Assembly (NCBI RefSeq): GCF_002902685.1
Contig: NZ_PPRN01000033.1
Location: 1-64,000, forward strand
Length of the DNA stretch: 64,000 nucleotides
Direction of reading: 5' to 3'
DNA from: Staphylococcus pettenkoferi
Lineage (GTDB): Bacteria; Bacillota; Bacilli; Staphylococcales; Staphylococcaceae
This document shows positions 45,849 to 59,372 of this stretch, piece after piece. Each line of letters opens with the position of its first letter. Positions within the stretch are counted from its first letter, which is position 1. The translations under genes were made by a program, and so were the position numbers. The notes under the pieces are model-generated. The model saw nothing but the letters and a program-made list of their open reading frames with translations, ran no database searches and had not been told where the DNA came from.

Positions 45849-46283
45849 ATGTTACTACCAAAACGTGTAAAATATCGTCGTCAACATCGTCCGAAAACAA
45901 CTGGACGTTCTAAAGGCGGTAACTATGTAACATTTGGTGAGTACGGTATCCAAGCGACAACAACATCTTGGATTACTTCTCGTCAAATCGAATCAGCTCG
46001 TATTGCTATGACACGTTACATGAAACGTGGCGGGAAAGTTTGGATCAAAATCTTCCCTCATACACCATACACTGCTAAACCATTAGAAGTACGTATGGGT
46101 GCTGGTAAAGGTTCAGTAGATGGCTGGATCGCTGTTGCAAAACCAGGTCGTATCTTATTCGAAGTAGCAGGTGTTAGCGAAGAAGTAGCACGCGAAGCAT
46201 TACGTTTAGCAAGTCACAAACTTCCAGTTAAAACTAAGTTTGTAAAACGTGAAGAATTGGGTGGTGAAACAAATGAAAGCTAA
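45849..46283 (+). CDS. rplP: 50S ribosomal protein L16
   Basis: A 144-residue L16 ([20 protein letters not shown]; the [12 protein letters not shown] loop at about residues 78-89 approaches the A site). It starts two bases after rpsC with GGAGG inside that gene's end, and overlaps rpmC by 11 bases. Confidence 0.97.
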   Translation: MLLPKRVKYRRQHRPKTTGRSKGGNYVTFGEYGIQATTTSWITSRQIESARIAMTRYMKRGGKVWIKIFPHTPYTAKPLEVRMGAGKGSVDGWIAVAKPGRILFEVAGVSEEVAREALRLASHKLPVKTKFVKREELGGETNES

Positions 46284-46482
46284 GGAAATTAGAGACTTAA
46301 CCACTTCAGAAATCGAAGAACAAATCAAATCTTCCAAAGAAGAGCTTTTTAACCTACGCTTTCAGTTAGCTACAGGTCAATTAGAAGAAACTGCACGTAT
46401 CCGCACAGTTAGAAAAACTATTGCGCGTTTAAAAACTGTCGCTCGTGAAAGAGAGATTGAACAAAGTAAGGCTAATCAATAA
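46273..46482 (+). CDS. rpmC: 50S ribosomal protein L29
   Basis: A 69-residue helical L29 ([37 protein letters not shown]). The start at ATG 46273 lies inside the end of rplP, with GGTGG upstream; a frame extension to 46249 is not conserved. Confidence 0.96.
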
Positions 46483-46507
46483 TTAAATGAAAGAGGAGGT
46501 TACAAAA

Positions 46508-46771
46508 GTGAGCGAAAGAAATGATCGTAAAGTTTATGTTGGAAGAGTCGTTTCTGACAAAATGGATAAAACAATCACAGTTCTTGTTGAAACTTACAAA
46601 ACACACAAATTATACGGCAAACGTGTAAAATACTCTAAAAAATATAAAACACATGACGAAAACAATTCAGCTAAATTAGGGGACACTGTTAAAATCCAAG
46701 AAACTCGTCCTTTATCAGCTTCAAAACGTTTCCGTTTAGTAGAAATTATTGAAGAATCAGTAATTATTTAA
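46508..46771 (+). CDS. rpsQ: 30S ribosomal protein S17
   Basis: An 87-residue S17 starting at GTG 46508 (GAGGAGG just upstream), reading [20 protein letters not shown] then the OB-fold core. Upstream in-frame ATG at 46487 precedes the ribosome-binding site and is rejected. Confidence 0.95.
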   Translation: MSERNDRKVYVGRVVSDKMDKTITVLVETYKTHKLYGKRVKYSKKYKTHDENNSAKLGDTVKIQETRPLSASKRFRLVEIIEESVII

Positions 46772-46800
46772 TAAAACATTGAGATAAAGGAGGTTTAACT

Positions 46801-47169
46801 ATGATCCAACAAGAGAGTCGCTTAAAGGTTGCAGACAACTCTGGTGCGCGTGAAGTACTAACTATCAAAGTATTAGGTGGATCTGGTCGTAAAACTGCGA
46901 ACATCGGCGATATTATCGTTGCAACTGTTAAAAATGCTACACCAGGTGGCGTTGTCAAAAAAGGTGACGTTGTTAAAGCGGTTGTAGTTCGTACTAAATC
47001 AGGCGTTCGTCGTAAAGACGGTTCTTATATCAAATTTGATGAAAATGCATGTGTCATCATTCGTGACGACAAAGGCCCACGTGGTACTCGTATCTTCGGA
47101 CCTGTTGCACGTGAATTACGTGAAGGTAGCTTCATGAAAATCGTTTCATTAGCTCCAGAAGTACTATAA
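46801..47169 (+). CDS. rplN: 50S ribosomal protein L14
   Basis: A 122-residue L14 ([34 protein letters not shown] near residue 102). It contributes to the subunit interface. AAGGAGG upstream; start of the spc-type gene order. Confidence 0.97.
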   Translation: MIQQESRLKVADNSGAREVLTIKVLGGSGRKTANIGDIIVATVKNATPGGVVKKGDVVKAVVVRTKSGVRRKDGSYIKFDENACVIIRDDKGPRGTRIFGPVARELREGSFMKIVSLAPEVL

Positions 47170-47206
47170 TTTTAACTTAATCAATTAACACTAAGGAGGT
47201 GCCCAC

Positions 47207-47524
47207 ATGCATATCAAAAAAGGTGACAACGTAAAAGTTATCGCAGGTAAGGACAAAGGTAAAGAAGGTCAAGTACTTGAAACTCAACCTAAACATGACC
47301 GTGTCGTAGTTGAAGGTGTGAACGTAATCAAGAAACACCAAAAACCAACTCAATTCAATCCTGAAGGTGGAATCTTAGAAACAGAGGCAGCAATCCATGT
47401 TTCTAACGTACAATTATTAGACCCTAAAACAAATGAACCTACACGTGTTGGTTACAAATTTGTAGATGGTAAAAAAGTCAGAGTAGCTAAGAAATCTGGC
47501 GAAGAAATCAAATCTAATAATTAA
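47207..47524 (+). CDS. rplX: 50S ribosomal protein L24
   Basis: A 105-residue L24 with the KOW motif [20 protein letters not shown] at residues 4-23. An early assembly-initiator protein. AAGGAGGTG upstream of the ATG. Confidence 0.97.
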   Translation: MHIKKGDNVKVIAGKDKGKEGQVLETQPKHDRVVVEGVNVIKKHQKPTQFNPEGGILETEAAIHVSNVQLLDPKTNEPTRVGYKFVDGKKVRVAKKSGEEIKSNN

Positions 47525-47548
47525 TAATTAGTGAAAGGAGGATCCACT

Positions 47549-48088
47549 TTGAACCGTTTAAAAGAAAAATTTAACTCAGAAGTTACTGAGAACTTAGTGA
47601 AAAAATTCGACTATAGTTCAGTAATGCAAGTACCTAAAATTGATAAAATTGTAGTGAACATGGGTGTAGGTGACGCTGTTCAAAACTCTAAAGTATTAGA
47701 CAATGCTGTTGAAGAGTTAGAACAAATCACTGGTCAAAAACCATTAGTAACTAAAGCGAAAAAATCAGTCGCTACATTCCGTTTACGTGAAGGTATGCCA
47801 ATCGGTGCGAAAGTTACACTTCGCGGTGAAAGAATGTACGAATTCCTAGATAAACTTATCTCAGTTTCATTACCACGTGTACGTGACTTCCACGGTGTTT
47901 CTAAAAAATCATTTGATGGTCGTGGAAACTACACATTAGGTGTTAAAGAACAACTTATCTTCCCTGAGATTGATTATGATAGAGTAAGCAAAGTACGTGG
48001 AATGGATATCGTCATCGTTACTACTGCTAACACTGACGAAGAAGCTCGTGAGTTATTAACTCAATTCGGTATGCCATTTCAAAAATAA
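47549..48088 (+). CDS. rplE: 50S ribosomal protein L5
   Basis: A 179-residue L5 ([36 protein letters not shown]; the late [20 protein letters not shown]). It binds 5S rRNA. Translation begins at TTG 47549 following AAAGGAGG; the GTG at 47531 precedes that site and is rejected. Confidence 0.95.
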   Translation: MNRLKEKFNSEVTENLVKKFDYSSVMQVPKIDKIVVNMGVGDAVQNSKVLDNAVEELEQITGQKPLVTKAKKSVATFRLREGMPIGAKVTLRGERMYEFLDKLISVSLPRVRDFHGVSKKSFDGRGNYTLGVKEQLIFPEIDYDRVSKVRGMDIVIVTTANTDEEARELLTQFGMPFQK

Positions 48089-48108
48089 CTCTAAAGGAGG
48101 CTAATTAA

Positions 48109-48294
48109 ATGGCTAAAAGTTCAATGGTAGCTAAACAAAAGAAAAAACAGAAGTTCTCAGTACGTGAATACACACGTTGTGAACGTTGTGGACGCCCACA
48201 TTCTGTATATCGTAAATTCAAATTATGCCGTATTTGTTTCCGTGAATTAGCTTACAAAGGCCAAATCCCTGGCGTTCGTAAAGCAAGCTGGTAA
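48109..48294 (+). CDS. rpsN: 30S ribosomal protein S14, zinc-binding type
   Basis: A 61-residue short S14 with two CxxC pairs (CERCGRPH and CRICFREL), the zinc-containing form. Firmicutes often carry a second zinc-free paralogue induced by zinc starvation elsewhere; none is in this window. AAGGAGG upstream. Confidence 0.97.
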   Translation: MAKSSMVAKQKKKQKFSVREYTRCERCGRPHSVYRKFKLCRICFRELAYKGQIPGVRKASW

Positions 48295-48325
48295 TACAAA
48301 CAAGTCTGAAAGGAGGCAACAATCA

Positions 48326-48724
48326 ATGACAATGCAAGATCCAATTGCAGATATGCTCACTCGCGTGCGTAACGCTAACATGGTACGTCACGACAAATTA
48401 GAGTTACCTGCATCAAATATCAAAAAAGAAATCGCTGAAATCTTAAAAAATGAAGGTTTCATCAAAAATGTTGAATTTGTAGAAGACGATAAACAAGGTG
48501 TTATTCGTTTATTCTTAAAATATGGTCAAAACAACGAACGTGTAATCACTGGTTTAAAACGTATTTCTAAACCTGGTTTACGTGTTTACGCTAAAGCTGA
48601 TGAAGTTCCTAAAGTATTAAACGGTTTAGGTATTGCATTAGTATCAACATCAGAAGGTGTTATCACAGATAAAGAAGCTAGAAAACGTAATATCGGCGGA
48701 GAAATCCTAGCTTACGTTTGGTAA
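48326..48724 (+). CDS. rpsH: 30S ribosomal protein S8
   Basis: A 132-residue S8 ([40 protein letters not shown]). It binds the central domain of 16S rRNA and represses the spc operon in E. coli. GGAGG upstream; ATG at 48326 with a second in-frame ATG two codons on. Confidence 0.97.
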   Translation: MTMQDPIADMLTRVRNANMVRHDKLELPASNIKKEIAEILKNEGFIKNVEFVEDDKQGVIRLFLKYGQNNERVITGLKRISKPGLRVYAKADEVPKVLNGLGIALVSTSEGVITDKEARKRNIGGEILAYVW

Positions 48725-48748
48725 TAATTAACAAGGAGGTGCGATAAC

Positions 48749-49285
48749 ATGAGTCGTGTTGGTAAAAAAGTAATCGAAATCCCTAATGACGTAACAGTTT
48801 CTATCGACAACAATACAGTGACTGTTAAAGGTCCTAAAGGCGAATTATCAAAAACATTAAGTGAGAGAATGACTTACAAACAAGAAGATAACGCATTAGA
48901 AGTTATCCGACCTACTGATTCTCAAGAAGACAGAACAGTACACGGTACAACTCGTGCTTTAATCAACAATATGGTACTTGGTGTATCACAAGGTTTCAGC
49001 AAGTCTCTTGAACTTGTTGGTGTAGGTTACCGTGCTCAAATGCAAGGTGAGAACTTAGTACTTAACGTTGGTTACTCTCACCCAGTAGAAATCAAAGCTG
49101 AAGACGGTATCAGCTTCTCAGTTGAAAAGAACACAAACGTGACGGTATCTGGTATTTCTAAAGAATTAGTTGGAGCTACTGCTTCAAACATCCGTTCAGT
49201 AAGACCTCCAGAACCTTACAAAGGTAAAGGTATTCGCTACAAAGATGAATACGTTCGCCGCAAAGAAGGTAAGACTGGTAAATAA
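48749..49285 (+). CDS. rplF: 50S ribosomal protein L6
   Basis: A 178-residue L6: [20 protein letters not shown], and the C-terminal signature [20 protein letters not shown] (about residues 152-171). It sits near the sarcin-ricin loop. AAGGAGGTG upstream. Confidence 0.97.
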   Translation: MSRVGKKVIEIPNDVTVSIDNNTVTVKGPKGELSKTLSERMTYKQEDNALEVIRPTDSQEDRTVHGTTRALINNMVLGVSQGFSKSLELVGVGYRAQMQGENLVLNVGYSHPVEIKAEDGISFSVEKNTNVTVSGISKELVGATASNIRSVRPPEPYKGKGIRYKDEYVRRKEGKTGK

Positions 49286-49316
49286 TAAATAACACTCTAT
49301 AGAAAGGAGTATTGAC

Positions 49317-49679
49317 ATGATCAGCAAAATTGATAAAAACAAAGTACGTTTAAAAAGACATGCTCGTGTTCGTACTAAATTATCTGGTACAGCTGAGAAG
49401 CCTCGTTTAAACGTTTATCGTTCAAACAAACACATCTATGCTCAAGTTATCGATGATGTGAAAGGCGAAACTTTAGCACAAGCTTCAACTAAAGATAAAG
49501 AACTTGCTAACGAATCAGGTTCTAAAGTTGAAATGGCTTCTAAAGTAGGCGCAGCAGTCGCTAAAAGAGCTCAAGACAAAGGAATCTCTACAATTGTATT
49601 TGACCGTGGAGGTTACTTATATCACGGTCGCGTGAAAGCTTTAGCAGAAGCTGCACGTGAAAACGGATTAGAATTTTAA
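49317..49679 (+). CDS. rplR: 50S ribosomal protein L18
   Basis: A 120-residue L18 with a basic N-terminus ([19 protein letters not shown]) and [20 protein letters not shown] near the end. It binds 5S rRNA with L5. AAAGGAG upstream. Confidence 0.97.
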   Translation: MISKIDKNKVRLKRHARVRTKLSGTAEKPRLNVYRSNKHIYAQVIDDVKGETLAQASTKDKELANESGSKVEMASKVGAAVAKRAQDKGISTIVFDRGGYLYHGRVKALAEAARENGLEF

Positions 49680-49700
49680 TTTAAAAGGAGGGACACTTAA

Positions 49701-50201
49701 ATGGCTCGCAGAGATGAAGAAACTAAAGAATTTGAAGAACGCGTTGTAACGATTAACCGTGTTGCTAAAGTTGTAAAAGGTGGACGTAATTTCCGTTTCA
49801 CTGCATTAGTTGTAGTCGGAGACAAGAATGGTCGCGTAGGTTTCGGTACTGGTAAATCTAAAGAGGTACCTGAAGCGATCAAAAAAGCTGTTGAAGATGC
49901 TAAGAAAGAACTTATCGAAGTTCCTCGTGTTGAAGGTACTACACCTCACACAATCACAGGACGCTACGGTTCAGGAAATGTCTTCATGAAACCAGCTGCT
50001 CCTGGTACTGGTGTAATCGCTGGTGGTCCAGTTCGTGCCGTACTTGAATTAGCAGGTATCACTGACATTTTAAGTAAATCATTAGGTTCAAACACACCTA
50101 TCAACATGGTGCGTGCAACAATTAACGGTTTACAAAATCTTAAAAACGCTGAAGATGTTGCTAAATTACGCGGCAAATCAGTTGAAGAACTTTACAATTA
50201 A
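49701..50201 (+). CDS. rpsE: 30S ribosomal protein S5
   Basis: A 166-residue S5. The spectinomycin-site loop [18 protein letters not shown] (about residues 26-43) is intact, as is [20 protein letters not shown]. It acts in decoding fidelity and mRNA entry. GGAGGG upstream. Confidence 0.97.
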   Translation: MARRDEETKEFEERVVTINRVAKVVKGGRNFRFTALVVVGDKNGRVGFGTGKSKEVPEAIKKAVEDAKKELIEVPRVEGTTPHTITGRYGSGNVFMKPAAPGTGVIAGGPVRAVLELAGITDILSKSLGSNTPINMVRATINGLQNLKNAEDVAKLRGKSVEELYN

Positions 50202-50217
50202 GGAGGGAATATAAGTT

Positions 50218-50397
50218 ATGGCTAAATTACAAATTACCCTCAGTCGTAGTGTGATTGGTCGTCCAGAAACTCAACGCAAAACAGTTGAAGCACTTGGATT
50301 AAAAAAGACTAACTCTACAGTAGTTGTTGAAGACAACCCAGCAATTCGTGGTCAAATCGACAAAGTAAGTCACTTATTGACTGTTGAAGAAAAATAA
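50218..50397 (+). CDS. rpmD: 50S ribosomal protein L30
   Basis: A 59-residue L30 reading [20 protein letters not shown] onward to [14 protein letters not shown] lies 11 bases before ATG 50218. It fills the gap between rpsE and rplO exactly as in other Firmicutes. Confidence 0.96.
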   Translation: MAKLQITLSRSVIGRPETQRKTVEALGLKKTNSTVVVEDNPAIRGQIDKVSHLLTVEEK

Positions 50398-50413
50398 TTA
50401 AGGAGGTGCCGAA

Positions 50414-50853
50414 ATGAAATTACATGAGTTAAAACCAGCAGAAGGTTCTCGTAAAGAACGCAACCGCGTAGGTCGTGGTGCAGCTACAGGTAATGGTAAG
50501 ACAAGTGGTCGTGGACAAAAAGGTCAAAAAGCACGTTCAGGCGGTAATATCAAACCAGGCTTCGAAGGTGGCCAATTACCTCTATTCCGTCGTTTACCTA
50601 AACGTGGTTTCACTAACATCAACCGTAAAGAGTATGCTATTGTTAACTTAGACCAACTCAATAAATTTGAAGATGGTACTGAAGTAACTCCTGCTCTTTT
50701 AGTTGAATCTGGTGTAGTGAAGAACGAGAAATCAGGTGTTAAAATCCTAGGAAAAGGTTCACTAGAGAAAAAATTAACAGTGAAAGCTCATAAATTCTCT
50801 GCTTCTGCAGCAGAAGCAATTGATGCTAAAGGCGGAGTACACGAGGTGATTTA

Positions 50854-50854
<1 letters not shown>
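50414..50854 (+). CDS. rplO: 50S ribosomal protein L15
   Basis: A 146-residue L15 ([20 protein letters not shown]; a [16 protein letters not shown] loop; the late [20 protein letters not shown]). Its stop overlaps the secY start by one base (TAATG), so SecY translation is coupled to it. Confidence 0.97.
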
Positions 50855-52814
<1,960 letters not shown>

Positions 52815-52881
52815 TGTGTGAAAGTTAAGTTAGACTCATTTAATCATTACGAGAGTGACGATATGTACATTCTTGATGTTT

Positions 52882-52904
52882 AAGTGCTGACACTTAGCAC
52901 TTTT
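52882..52904 (+). terminator. Hairpin between adk and infA
   Basis: AAGTGCT (52882-52888) pairs with AGCACTT (52896-52902), followed by TT and A-rich sequence. A short stem and U run: a weak terminator or attenuator inside the ribosomal cluster. Confidence 0.55.
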
Positions 52905-52979
52905 AAAATGAAAGAAATTTCATTAACACAGTATTATCCATCCAAGATCATGAACTATTGCAAAAGGAGGAAGTAACCG

Positions 52980-53198
52980 ATGGCAAAACAAGATGTAATC
53001 GAACTTGAAGGTACAGTATTAGATACTTTACCAAATGCAATGTTTAAAGTAGAATTAGAAAATGGTCATGAAATTTTAGCACATGTGAGTGGTAAAATTA
53101 GAATGAATTATATTCGTATTCTACCTGGTGACAAAGTAACTGTTGAAATGTCTCCGTACGATTTATCTAAAGGTAGAATCACTTACCGTTATAAATAA
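52980..53198 (+). CDS. infA: Translation initiation factor IF-1
   Basis: A 72-residue OB-fold IF-1 ([20 protein letters not shown]; the late [19 protein letters not shown]). It binds the 30S A site. AAAGGAGG lies upstream. The 165-base leader may carry its own promoter (TATTAT near 52933). Confidence 0.97.
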   Translation: MAKQDVIELEGTVLDTLPNAMFKVELENGHEILAHVSGKIRMNYIRILPGDKVTVEMSPYDLSKGRITYRYK

Positions 53199-53217
53199 TC
53201 GTCACTCCATAATATAG

Positions 53218-53343
<126 letters not shown>

Positions 53344-53365
53344 TAAAAGAGAGGTGTAATCAAAT

Positions 53366-53731
53366 ATGGCACGTATTGCAGGAATCGATATTCCTCGTGA
53401 AAAACGAGTTGTTATTTCATTAACTTATATATACGGTATCGGTACTTCAACTGCTAACAAAATTGTTGAAGAAGCTAACGTTTCAGCAGATACTCGTGTA
53501 AAAGATTTAACAGATGACGAATTAGGTCGTATCCGTGAAGTAGTAGACGGTTACAAAGTTGAAGGTGACTTACGTCGTGAGAAAAACTTAAACATTAAAC
53601 GTTTAATGGAAATCTCTTCTTACCGTGGTATCCGTCACCGTCGTGGCTTACCAGTTCGTGGTCAAAAGACTAAAAACAATGCTCGTACACGTAAAGGCCC
53701 AGTTAAGACTGTAGCTAATAAGAAAAAATAA
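53366..53731 (+). CDS. rpsM: 30S ribosomal protein S13
   Basis: A 121-residue S13 ([40 protein letters not shown] near the end). It bridges to the 50S subunit and contacts P-site tRNA. GAGAGGTG upstream. Confidence 0.97.
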   Translation: MARIAGIDIPREKRVVISLTYIYGIGTSTANKIVEEANVSADTRVKDLTDDELGRIREVVDGYKVEGDLRREKNLNIKRLMEISSYRGIRHRRGLPVRGQKTKNNARTRKGPVKTVANKKK

Positions 53732-53754
53732 TAGGTAAAGGAGGCAGAATATAA

Positions 53755-54144
53755 ATGGCACGTAAACAAGTATCTCGTAAACGTAAAGTCAAAAAGAATA
53801 TTGAGAACGGTGTAGCGCACATCCGTTCAACATTCAATAACACAATCGTAACTATTACTGACGAATTCGGTAATGCATTATCATGGTCATCAGCAGGTGC
53901 ACTTGGTTTCAAAGGTTCTAAAAAATCAACACCATTTGCTGCACAAATGGCTTCAGAAACAGCTTCAAAATCTGCAATGGAACATGGTCTAAAAACTGTA
54001 GAAGTAACTGTTAAAGGTCCTGGACCTGGTCGTGAATCAGCTATCCGTGCGTTACAATCAGCTGGTTTAGAAGTTACTGCTATCCGTGACGTAACTCCAG
54101 TTCCACATAACGGTTGTCGTCCACCAAAACGTCGTCGCGTATAA
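53755..54144 (+). CDS. rpsK: 30S ribosomal protein S11
   Basis: A 129-residue S11 ([20 protein letters not shown]; the C-terminal [17 protein letters not shown]). Part of the 30S platform. AAGGAGG upstream; a 76-base gap leads to rpoA. Confidence 0.97.
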   Translation: MARKQVSRKRKVKKNIENGVAHIRSTFNNTIVTITDEFGNALSWSSAGALGFKGSKKSTPFAAQMASETASKSAMEHGLKTVEVTVKGPGPGRESAIRALQSAGLEVTAIRDVTPVPHNGCRPPKRRRV

Positions 54145-54220
54145 TTTTTGATTGTTATTGTCCGAGGGCACTGAGCAACAGTAAATAATAAGTCGACGTA
54201 TTCGAGGAGGATATTATTAA

Positions 54221-55165
54221 ATGATAGAAATCGAAAAACCTAGAATTGAAACAATTGAAATTAGTGAAGATGCTAAATTCGGTAAGTTCGTTGTTGAACC
54301 ACTTGAACGTGGCTACGGTACTACACTAGGAAACTCCTTACGTCGTATCCTACTATCTTCATTACCAGGTGCAGCCGTTAAATATATCGAAATCGAAGGC
54401 GTATTACACGAGTTCTCAGCAATCGATAATGTAGTTGAAGATGTTTCAACAATTATTATGAACATCAAGAAACTAGCTTTAAAAATCTATTCTGAAGAAG
54501 ATAAGACGCTAGAAATCGATGTTAAAAATGAAGGCGAAGTAACTGCAAGCGACATTACACACGATAGTGATGTTGAAATACTAAATCCTGATCTTAAGAT
54601 TGCAACGGTTTCTAACGGTGGTCATTTAAAAATCCGTCTAGTTGCAAACAAGGGTAGAGGTTACGCATTAGCAGAACAAAACAACACTAGTGATTTACCA
54701 ATTGGAGTTATTCCTGTTGATTCACTTTATTCTCCAGTTGAACGTGTAAACTACACAGTAGAGAATACACGTGTTGGACAAAGCAGTGATTTCGACAAAC
54801 TCACACTAGATGTTTGGACTAACGGTTCTATTACGCCACAAGAGTCAGTTTCATTAGCAGCAAAAATTATGACTGAACACTTGAACATCTTTGTAGGATT
54901 AACTGATGAAGCACAAAATGCTGAAATCATGATTGAAAAAGAAGAAGACCAAAAAGAAAAAGTACTTGAAATGTCTATCGAAGAATTAGACTTATCAGTA
55001 CGTTCTTATAACTGTCTTAAACGTGCAGGCATCAATACTGTTCAAGAGTTAGCAGATAAATCTGAAGCAGATATGATGAAAGTACGTAACTTAGGTCGTA
55101 AATCTCTAGAAGAAGTTAAATACAAACTCGAAGATTTAGGACTTGGACTCAGAAAAGAAGATTAA
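54221..55165 (+). CDS. rpoA: RNA polymerase alpha subunit
   Basis: A 314-residue alpha subunit: dimerisation N-terminal domain ([20 protein letters not shown] near residue 28), an acidic linker about residues 225-245, and a C-terminal helix-hairpin-helix domain containing [19 protein letters not shown] for UP-element and activator contact. GAGGAGG upstream. Confidence 0.97.
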   Translation: MIEIEKPRIETIEISEDAKFGKFVVEPLERGYGTTLGNSLRRILLSSLPGAAVKYIEIEGVLHEFSAIDNVVEDVSTIIMNIKKLALKIYSEEDKTLEIDVKNEGEVTASDITHDSDVEILNPDLKIATVSNGGHLKIRLVANKGRGYALAEQNNTSDLPIGVIPVDSLYSPVERVNYTVENTRVGQSSDFDKLTLDVWTNGSITPQESVSLAAKIMTEHLNIFVGLTDEAQNAEIMIEKEEDQKEKVLEMSIEELDLSVRSYNCLKRAGINTVQELADKSEADMMKVRNLGRKSLEEVKYKLEDLGLGLRKED

Positions 55166-55188
55166 TATAGAATAAAGGAGGTTAACTC

Positions 55189-55557
55189 ATGGCTTACAGA
55201 AAACTAGGACGCACTTCTGATCAACGTAAAGCAATGCTTCGCGACTTAGCGACTTCATTAATCGTAAGTGAGCGTGTTGAAACTACAGAAGCTCGCGCAA
55301 AAGAATTACGCAAAATCGTAGAAAAATTAATCACTTTAGGTAAAAAAGGTGATTTAGCATCTCGTCGTAACGCTGCTAAAACATTACGCAACGTTAAAAT
55401 CTTAAACGAAGATGAAACAACTCAAACTGCACTTCAAAAATTATTCGGCGAAATCGCTGAACGTTACACTGAACGTCAAGGCGGGTACACTCGTATCCTT
55501 AAAGTTGGTCCTCGTCGTGGTGATGGTGCTGAATCAGTAATCATCGAACTCGTATAA
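55189..55557 (+). CDS. rplQ: 50S ribosomal protein L17
   Basis: A 122-residue L17 ([40 protein letters not shown]). Last gene of the long ribosomal cluster; AAGGAGG upstream and a strong terminator follows. Confidence 0.97.
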   Translation: MAYRKLGRTSDQRKAMLRDLATSLIVSERVETTEARAKELRKIVEKLITLGKKGDLASRRNAAKTLRNVKILNEDETTQTALQKLFGEIAERYTERQGGYTRILKVGPRRGDGAESVIIELV

Positions 55558-55654
55558 TTAAGATAGAAACGATTCTTTAAATACACTAACTACTATATTT
55601 AAAGCAAATGAGTGCAATGATAATGTTTGCCACATACAAATATTGTCTAGCTCA

Positions 55655-55716
55655 GAGCACCTCATCCAACTAAATTTGAACTAAGCGTGAACTCATGATG
55701 GGGTGCGCGCTTTTTT
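55655..55716 (+). terminator. Terminator of the ribosomal supercluster
   Basis: GAGCACCTCATC (55655-55666) pairs with GATGGGGTGCGC (55697-55708), one mismatch in the middle, followed by GCTTTTTTAT. Confidence 0.87.
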
Positions 55717-55767
55717 ATATTCAGCAATATATAACGAAACCCTTTTATCGTTATAGAGCAGTCAGGT

Positions 55768-55872
55768 AATGAGCTCATCAATCTATTTAATGAGCTTATT
55801 CATACATAATTTAGGCATAGTGAAACATATCGACATAACCCGTGGATGACTCACAACATCATCTGCGGGTTA
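55768..55872. other. Two further hairpins upstream of ecfA1
   Basis: In the 480-base gap after rplQ: AATGAGCTCAT (55768-55778) pairs with ATGAGCTTATT (55790-55800), and AACCCGTGGATGA (55837-55849) pairs with TCATCTGCGGGTT (55859-55871). Neither has a plus-strand U run. They may be backup terminators or leader structure. A likely -10, TACAAT near 56000, lies before ecfA1; no gene is seen in the gap. Confidence 0.5.
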
Positions 55873-56037
55873 AATCGTTTCAAACTGGGAAACTTTAAAG
55901 ATAGTGGAAGTGAACTAGTCTGACAGAATGTAGCCCATCATGTTCGTACACAGACTCGTCCATCGTCTAGTCATATACACTAAAGGGTAATTCGTGTACA
56001 ATATATAGCAAGTGCAAGATAAACGGAGGTTCAAAGC

Positions 56038-56847
56038 ATGGAAAGCTTCGATTCGGTAATCACGTTTGAAGATATTTCCTTTCGATATCAAGAGGAAGGA
56101 CCCGCAATATTAGAATATATTAACTTTGATATCCCACGTGGCAAATGGACATCCATAGTGGGACATAATGGATCAGGCAAGTCAACTTTGACTAAACTAA
56201 TGATGGGAATAGAACATCCTCAAGAAGGACAGATCTATTTCAATCAACAACCGATATCCGATATGGAATTAGAAACGTTGCGTAAACATATTGGAATTGT
56301 CTTTCAGAACCCTGAGAACCAATTTGTCGGTTCCACTGTTGAATTTGATGTTGCGTTTGGTTTGGAGAATCATTCGACAGATTACGAAACGATGCACCGA
56401 ATCGTTCCACAGGTGTTGGAAGATGTAAATATGTTTCAATACAAAGACAGCGAACCCTCCGCGTTATCTGGTGGACAAAAGCAACGCGTCGCAATTGCAG
56501 GCGTGCTTGCTCTAAATACGGACGTCATCATACTAGATGAAGCAACCTCTATGTTAGATCCTGAAGGTCGCAATGAGCTCATCACTTTGATTAAAAGGCT
56601 ACAGGCAGAGAAGAACGTGACAATCATCTCAATCACACATGATTTAAGTGAAGTCGTTGATTCTGACTATATGATCGTGATTGATCAAGGACGCGTTTAT
56701 ACAGAAGGATCGCCCCAATCTGTTTTTGATTCACAACATGATTTAGAACACATTGGTCTCGATTTGCCTTTTGCGATGCGTATGTATAAAGCTTTAGGGC
56801 ATGAGACTCAATATGTGACCTATGACGAGTTGGTGAAGATGTTATGA
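56038..56847 (+). CDS. ecfA1: ECF transporter ATPase EcfA1
   Basis: A 269-residue ATPase of the energy-coupling factor module: Walker [15 protein letters not shown]-loop [11 protein letters not shown], signature [15 protein letters not shown], Walker [16 protein letters not shown], His switch in ITHDLSEV. It pairs with EcfA2 and EcfT to power S components such as BioY, ThiT or RibU. GGAGG upstream. Its end overlaps ecfA2 by four bases (ATGA). Confidence 0.96.
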   Translation: MESFDSVITFEDISFRYQEEGPAILEYINFDIPRGKWTSIVGHNGSGKSTLTKLMMGIEHPQEGQIYFNQQPISDMELETLRKHIGIVFQNPENQFVGSTVEFDVAFGLENHSTDYETMHRIVPQVLEDVNMFQYKDSEPSALSGGQKQRVAIAGVLALNTDVIILDEATSMLDPEGRNELITLIKRLQAEKNVTIISITHDLSEVVDSDYMIVIDQGRVYTEGSPQSVFDSQHDLEHIGLDLPFAMRMYKALGHETQYVTYDELVKML

Positions 56848-57704
56848 TGATTCATTTTCAAGAAGTAGAGCAAGTCTATCAACCAAAGACACCTCATGAG
56901 TTTGTCGCATTAAAAAATGTCACTACACAGTTTGACGGAGGTAAATATTACGCGATCATCGGCCATACAGGCTCAGGAAAGTCCACACTTATCCAACATA
57001 TTAATGGCTTGCTGAAACCGACTAAAGGGTCAGTCGATGTCAATGGCACGCGTATTACCGCAAAGACGAAAGACAAGGCTTTACGAGATATTCGTAAACA
57101 TGTAGGAATGGTCTTCCAATTTCCTGAATCTCAACTATTCGAAGACAATGTAGAACGTGAAATTCGCTTCGGTCCGCAGAACTTCAAGATGGATCAAGAA
57201 GAGGTGCTCAAGCGGGCGAAAGCTTTATTCAAAGAGTTTGGCTTTCAGGAAGATATTATGGCACGCTCACCATTCCAGATGTCTGGGGGTCAAATGCGCA
57301 AGATCGCATTAACTTCAATATTAGCTATGGATCCTAACGTGATCATACTCGACGAACCTACTGCAGGCCTAGATCCACATAGTAAGTTACAAGTGATGCA
57401 GTTGATTAAAAGGCTCCAGAAAGAAGAAGGCAAGACGATCATTCTGATATCACATGAGATGAATGATGTAGCTCAATATGCGGATGAAGTCAAAGTGATG
57501 CGACAGGGTCAAGTGGTCGAGACATTGACACCACGTGAGTTGTTTAGCGACCCAACTAGAGTTGAAGCGCTCCATTTAGAGTTGCCTGATATCGTTCAAC
57601 TTCAGAGAGATGTTGAACATCGTCATCAAATAAAATTCGAACGTACCGCTTTAACTGAAGAAGAATTTGTAGCGATGTATAAGGAGTGGCAGCATGAAAG
57701 ATAA
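56844..57704 (+). CDS. ecfA2: ECF transporter ATPase EcfA2
   Basis: A 286-residue partner ATPase. Walker [15 protein letters not shown]-loop [14 protein letters not shown], signature [15 protein letters not shown], Walker [16 protein letters not shown], His switch ISHEMNDV. The C-terminal ~50 residues form the EcfA-type extension. Overlaps ecfA1 and ecfT, so all three are translationally coupled. Confidence 0.96.
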   Translation: MMIHFQEVEQVYQPKTPHEFVALKNVTTQFDGGKYYAIIGHTGSGKSTLIQHINGLLKPTKGSVDVNGTRITAKTKDKALRDIRKHVGMVFQFPESQLFEDNVEREIRFGPQNFKMDQEEVLKRAKALFKEFGFQEDIMARSPFQMSGGQMRKIALTSILAMDPNVIILDEPTAGLDPHSKLQVMQLIKRLQKEEGKTIILISHEMNDVAQYADEVKVMRQGQVVETLTPRELFSDPTRVEALHLELPDIVQLQRDVEHRHQIKFERTALTEEEFVAMYKEWQHER

Positions 57705-58500
57705 ATTTATACTCGGCCGCTATTTACCGTTAGACAGTGTCATTCATCGTTTAGACCCACGCGCGAAGTTTATCTTTGTCTTTCTGTTTATTATACTCGT
57801 CTTTTTCGCTCACTCGGTTGCGACTTATCTATGGCTATTCCTGCTGATCTTTTCAGCCATGCAGCTTGCGAAGATTCGACCATGGTATATTGTAAAAGGG
57901 CTAACGCCATTGTGGATATTTTTAGCGCTCACCTTTGTGATGCATCTCTTCCTAACTAAGGGAGGAACGCGACTCATTCAGGTAGGCATGATCTCGATTG
58001 ATTCCAATGGGATTATTGAAGGAATCTACATCGTGCTGCGATTGATGTTCATCATGATGATTTCAACCATTTTAACATTGTCTACAAGCCCATTAGATTT
58101 AACACATGCCTTTGATAAACTACTTTCGCCATTAAAGTTGGTCAAAGTACCCGTGCAACAGTTGAGTTTGATGATGTCGATTGCTTTACGCTTTATACCG
58201 ACGTTAATGGAAGAGTTAGACAAGATTATTCTTGCGCAGAAATCGCGTGGATCTGAAATCAGTTCAGGAAGTCTCATCACACGGTTGCGGGCGTTCGTAC
58301 CTTTATTGATCCCGCTATTTATCTCGGCATTTCAACGAGCAGAAGATTTAGCGATTGCGATGGAAGTGAGAGGTTATGATGTTGATCGAGAACGTACCAA
58401 CTACCGTCGACTCCACTGGAAATTCAAGGATACTTGCTTCCTACTATCGATCATTCCAATCGCGCTTATTCTATTTGGATTAAAATACTTAGGAGTGTAA
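57694..58500 (+). CDS. ecfT: ECF transporter transmembrane protein EcfT
   Basis: A 268-residue membrane subunit with about six helices (first [20 protein letters not shown]). The two Arg-Gly coupling motifs that dock on the ATPases are AQKSRGSE (about residues 184-191) and EVRGYD (about 225-230). It starts 11 bases inside ecfA2 with AAGGAGTGG upstream. It scaffolds interchangeable vitamin-binding S components. Confidence 0.95.
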   Translation: MKDKFILGRYLPLDSVIHRLDPRAKFIFVFLFIILVFFAHSVATYLWLFLLIFSAMQLAKIRPWYIVKGLTPLWIFLALTFVMHLFLTKGGTRLIQVGMISIDSNGIIEGIYIVLRLMFIMMISTILTLSTSPLDLTHAFDKLLSPLKLVKVPVQQLSLMMSIALRFIPTLMEELDKIILAQKSRGSEISSGSLITRLRAFVPLLIPLFISAFQRAEDLAIAMEVRGYDVDRERTNYRRLHWKFKDTCFLLSIIPIALILFGLKYLGV

Positions 58501-58506
58501 TTACGA

Positions 58507-59310
58507 ATGCGTGTATTAGTTAATATAGCGTATATGGGTCGCGACTATTTAGGATTTCAAATTCAACAGAATGGTCGAACGATTCAACAACAATTTGAAA
58601 AGATATTGAAACGTATGCACAAACGTCATGTACGCATCCACCCAACAAGTCGTACTGACCGAGGTGTACATGCGTTAAATCAATACTTTCACTTTGATAC
58701 GGAATTGAATATCACACCTGAGAAGTGGCAATATGCGATGAATAGTGCTTTGCCAGATGATATTTACGTGCACGATATTCAGTTTGTGAGTGATGACTTC
58801 CACTGCCGTTATGATTGTGTAGGGAAGACGTATCGCTATAAGATCTATCAAGACGCACACAAAGATCCTTTTCAAAGTGGGCTAAAGACGTACATTCCTT
58901 ATCAGCTGGATATTGAGTCGATGCAAGAAGCGGCACAAGCTTTCGTAGGCACGCATGATTTCACAGGCTTTTGTTCTCAAAAGACAGAGGTTGAAAGTAA
59001 AGTGCGAACGCTCTATGAAAGTCGTGTAGAAATTACTGACGATGGCTTTGATTATGTCGTGACAGGTTCAGGCTTTCTTTATAATATGGTCCGTGTACTG
59101 GTCGCTTTTTTACTCCAAGTAGGACAAGGTAAGAAACGTCCTGAAGATGTGCCACGGCTATTGGAAGCTAAAGATCGTAACCAGATGCCATTTACTGCTC
59201 CGGCAGCAGGTTTGTATTTAGAAAAAGTCTATTTATCGCCAGAATCGTTAATACAAGACTTTGGCGAAGATATACGAATACATCGAAAAAAATCATTAGA
59301 AAATGACTGA
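58507..59310 (+). CDS. truA: tRNA pseudouridine(38-40) synthase TruA
   Basis: A 267-residue TruA modifying the anticodon arm. The catalytic Asp is in [12 protein letters not shown] (about residues 49-60); [17 protein letters not shown] and [12 protein letters not shown] are also conserved. It follows ecfT by six bases, with AGGAGTG upstream, in the order ecfA1A2T-truA-rplM-rpsI typical of Firmicutes. Confidence 0.96.
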   Translation: MRVLVNIAYMGRDYLGFQIQQNGRTIQQQFEKILKRMHKRHVRIHPTSRTDRGVHALNQYFHFDTELNITPEKWQYAMNSALPDDIYVHDIQFVSDDFHCRYDCVGKTYRYKIYQDAHKDPFQSGLKTYIPYQLDIESMQEAAQAFVGTHDFTGFCSQKTEVESKVRTLYESRVEITDDGFDYVVTGSGFLYNMVRVLVAFLLQVGQGKKRPEDVPRLLEAKDRNQMPFTAPAAGLYLEKVYLSPESLIQDFGEDIRIHRKKSLEND

Positions 59311-59316
59311 ATGACA

Positions 59317-59345
59317 TTGACAAAATGGGTTATAAATTATACGAT
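59317..59345 (+). promoter_or_regulatory. Probable promoter of rplM-rpsI
   Basis: A consensus TTGACA (59317-59322) with a poor -10, TACGAT (59340-59345), at 17 bases; TATACG two bases earlier is an alternative. Confidence 0.55.
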
Positions 59346-59372
59346 TATTAACGGTATTGTTTTATATCACCC

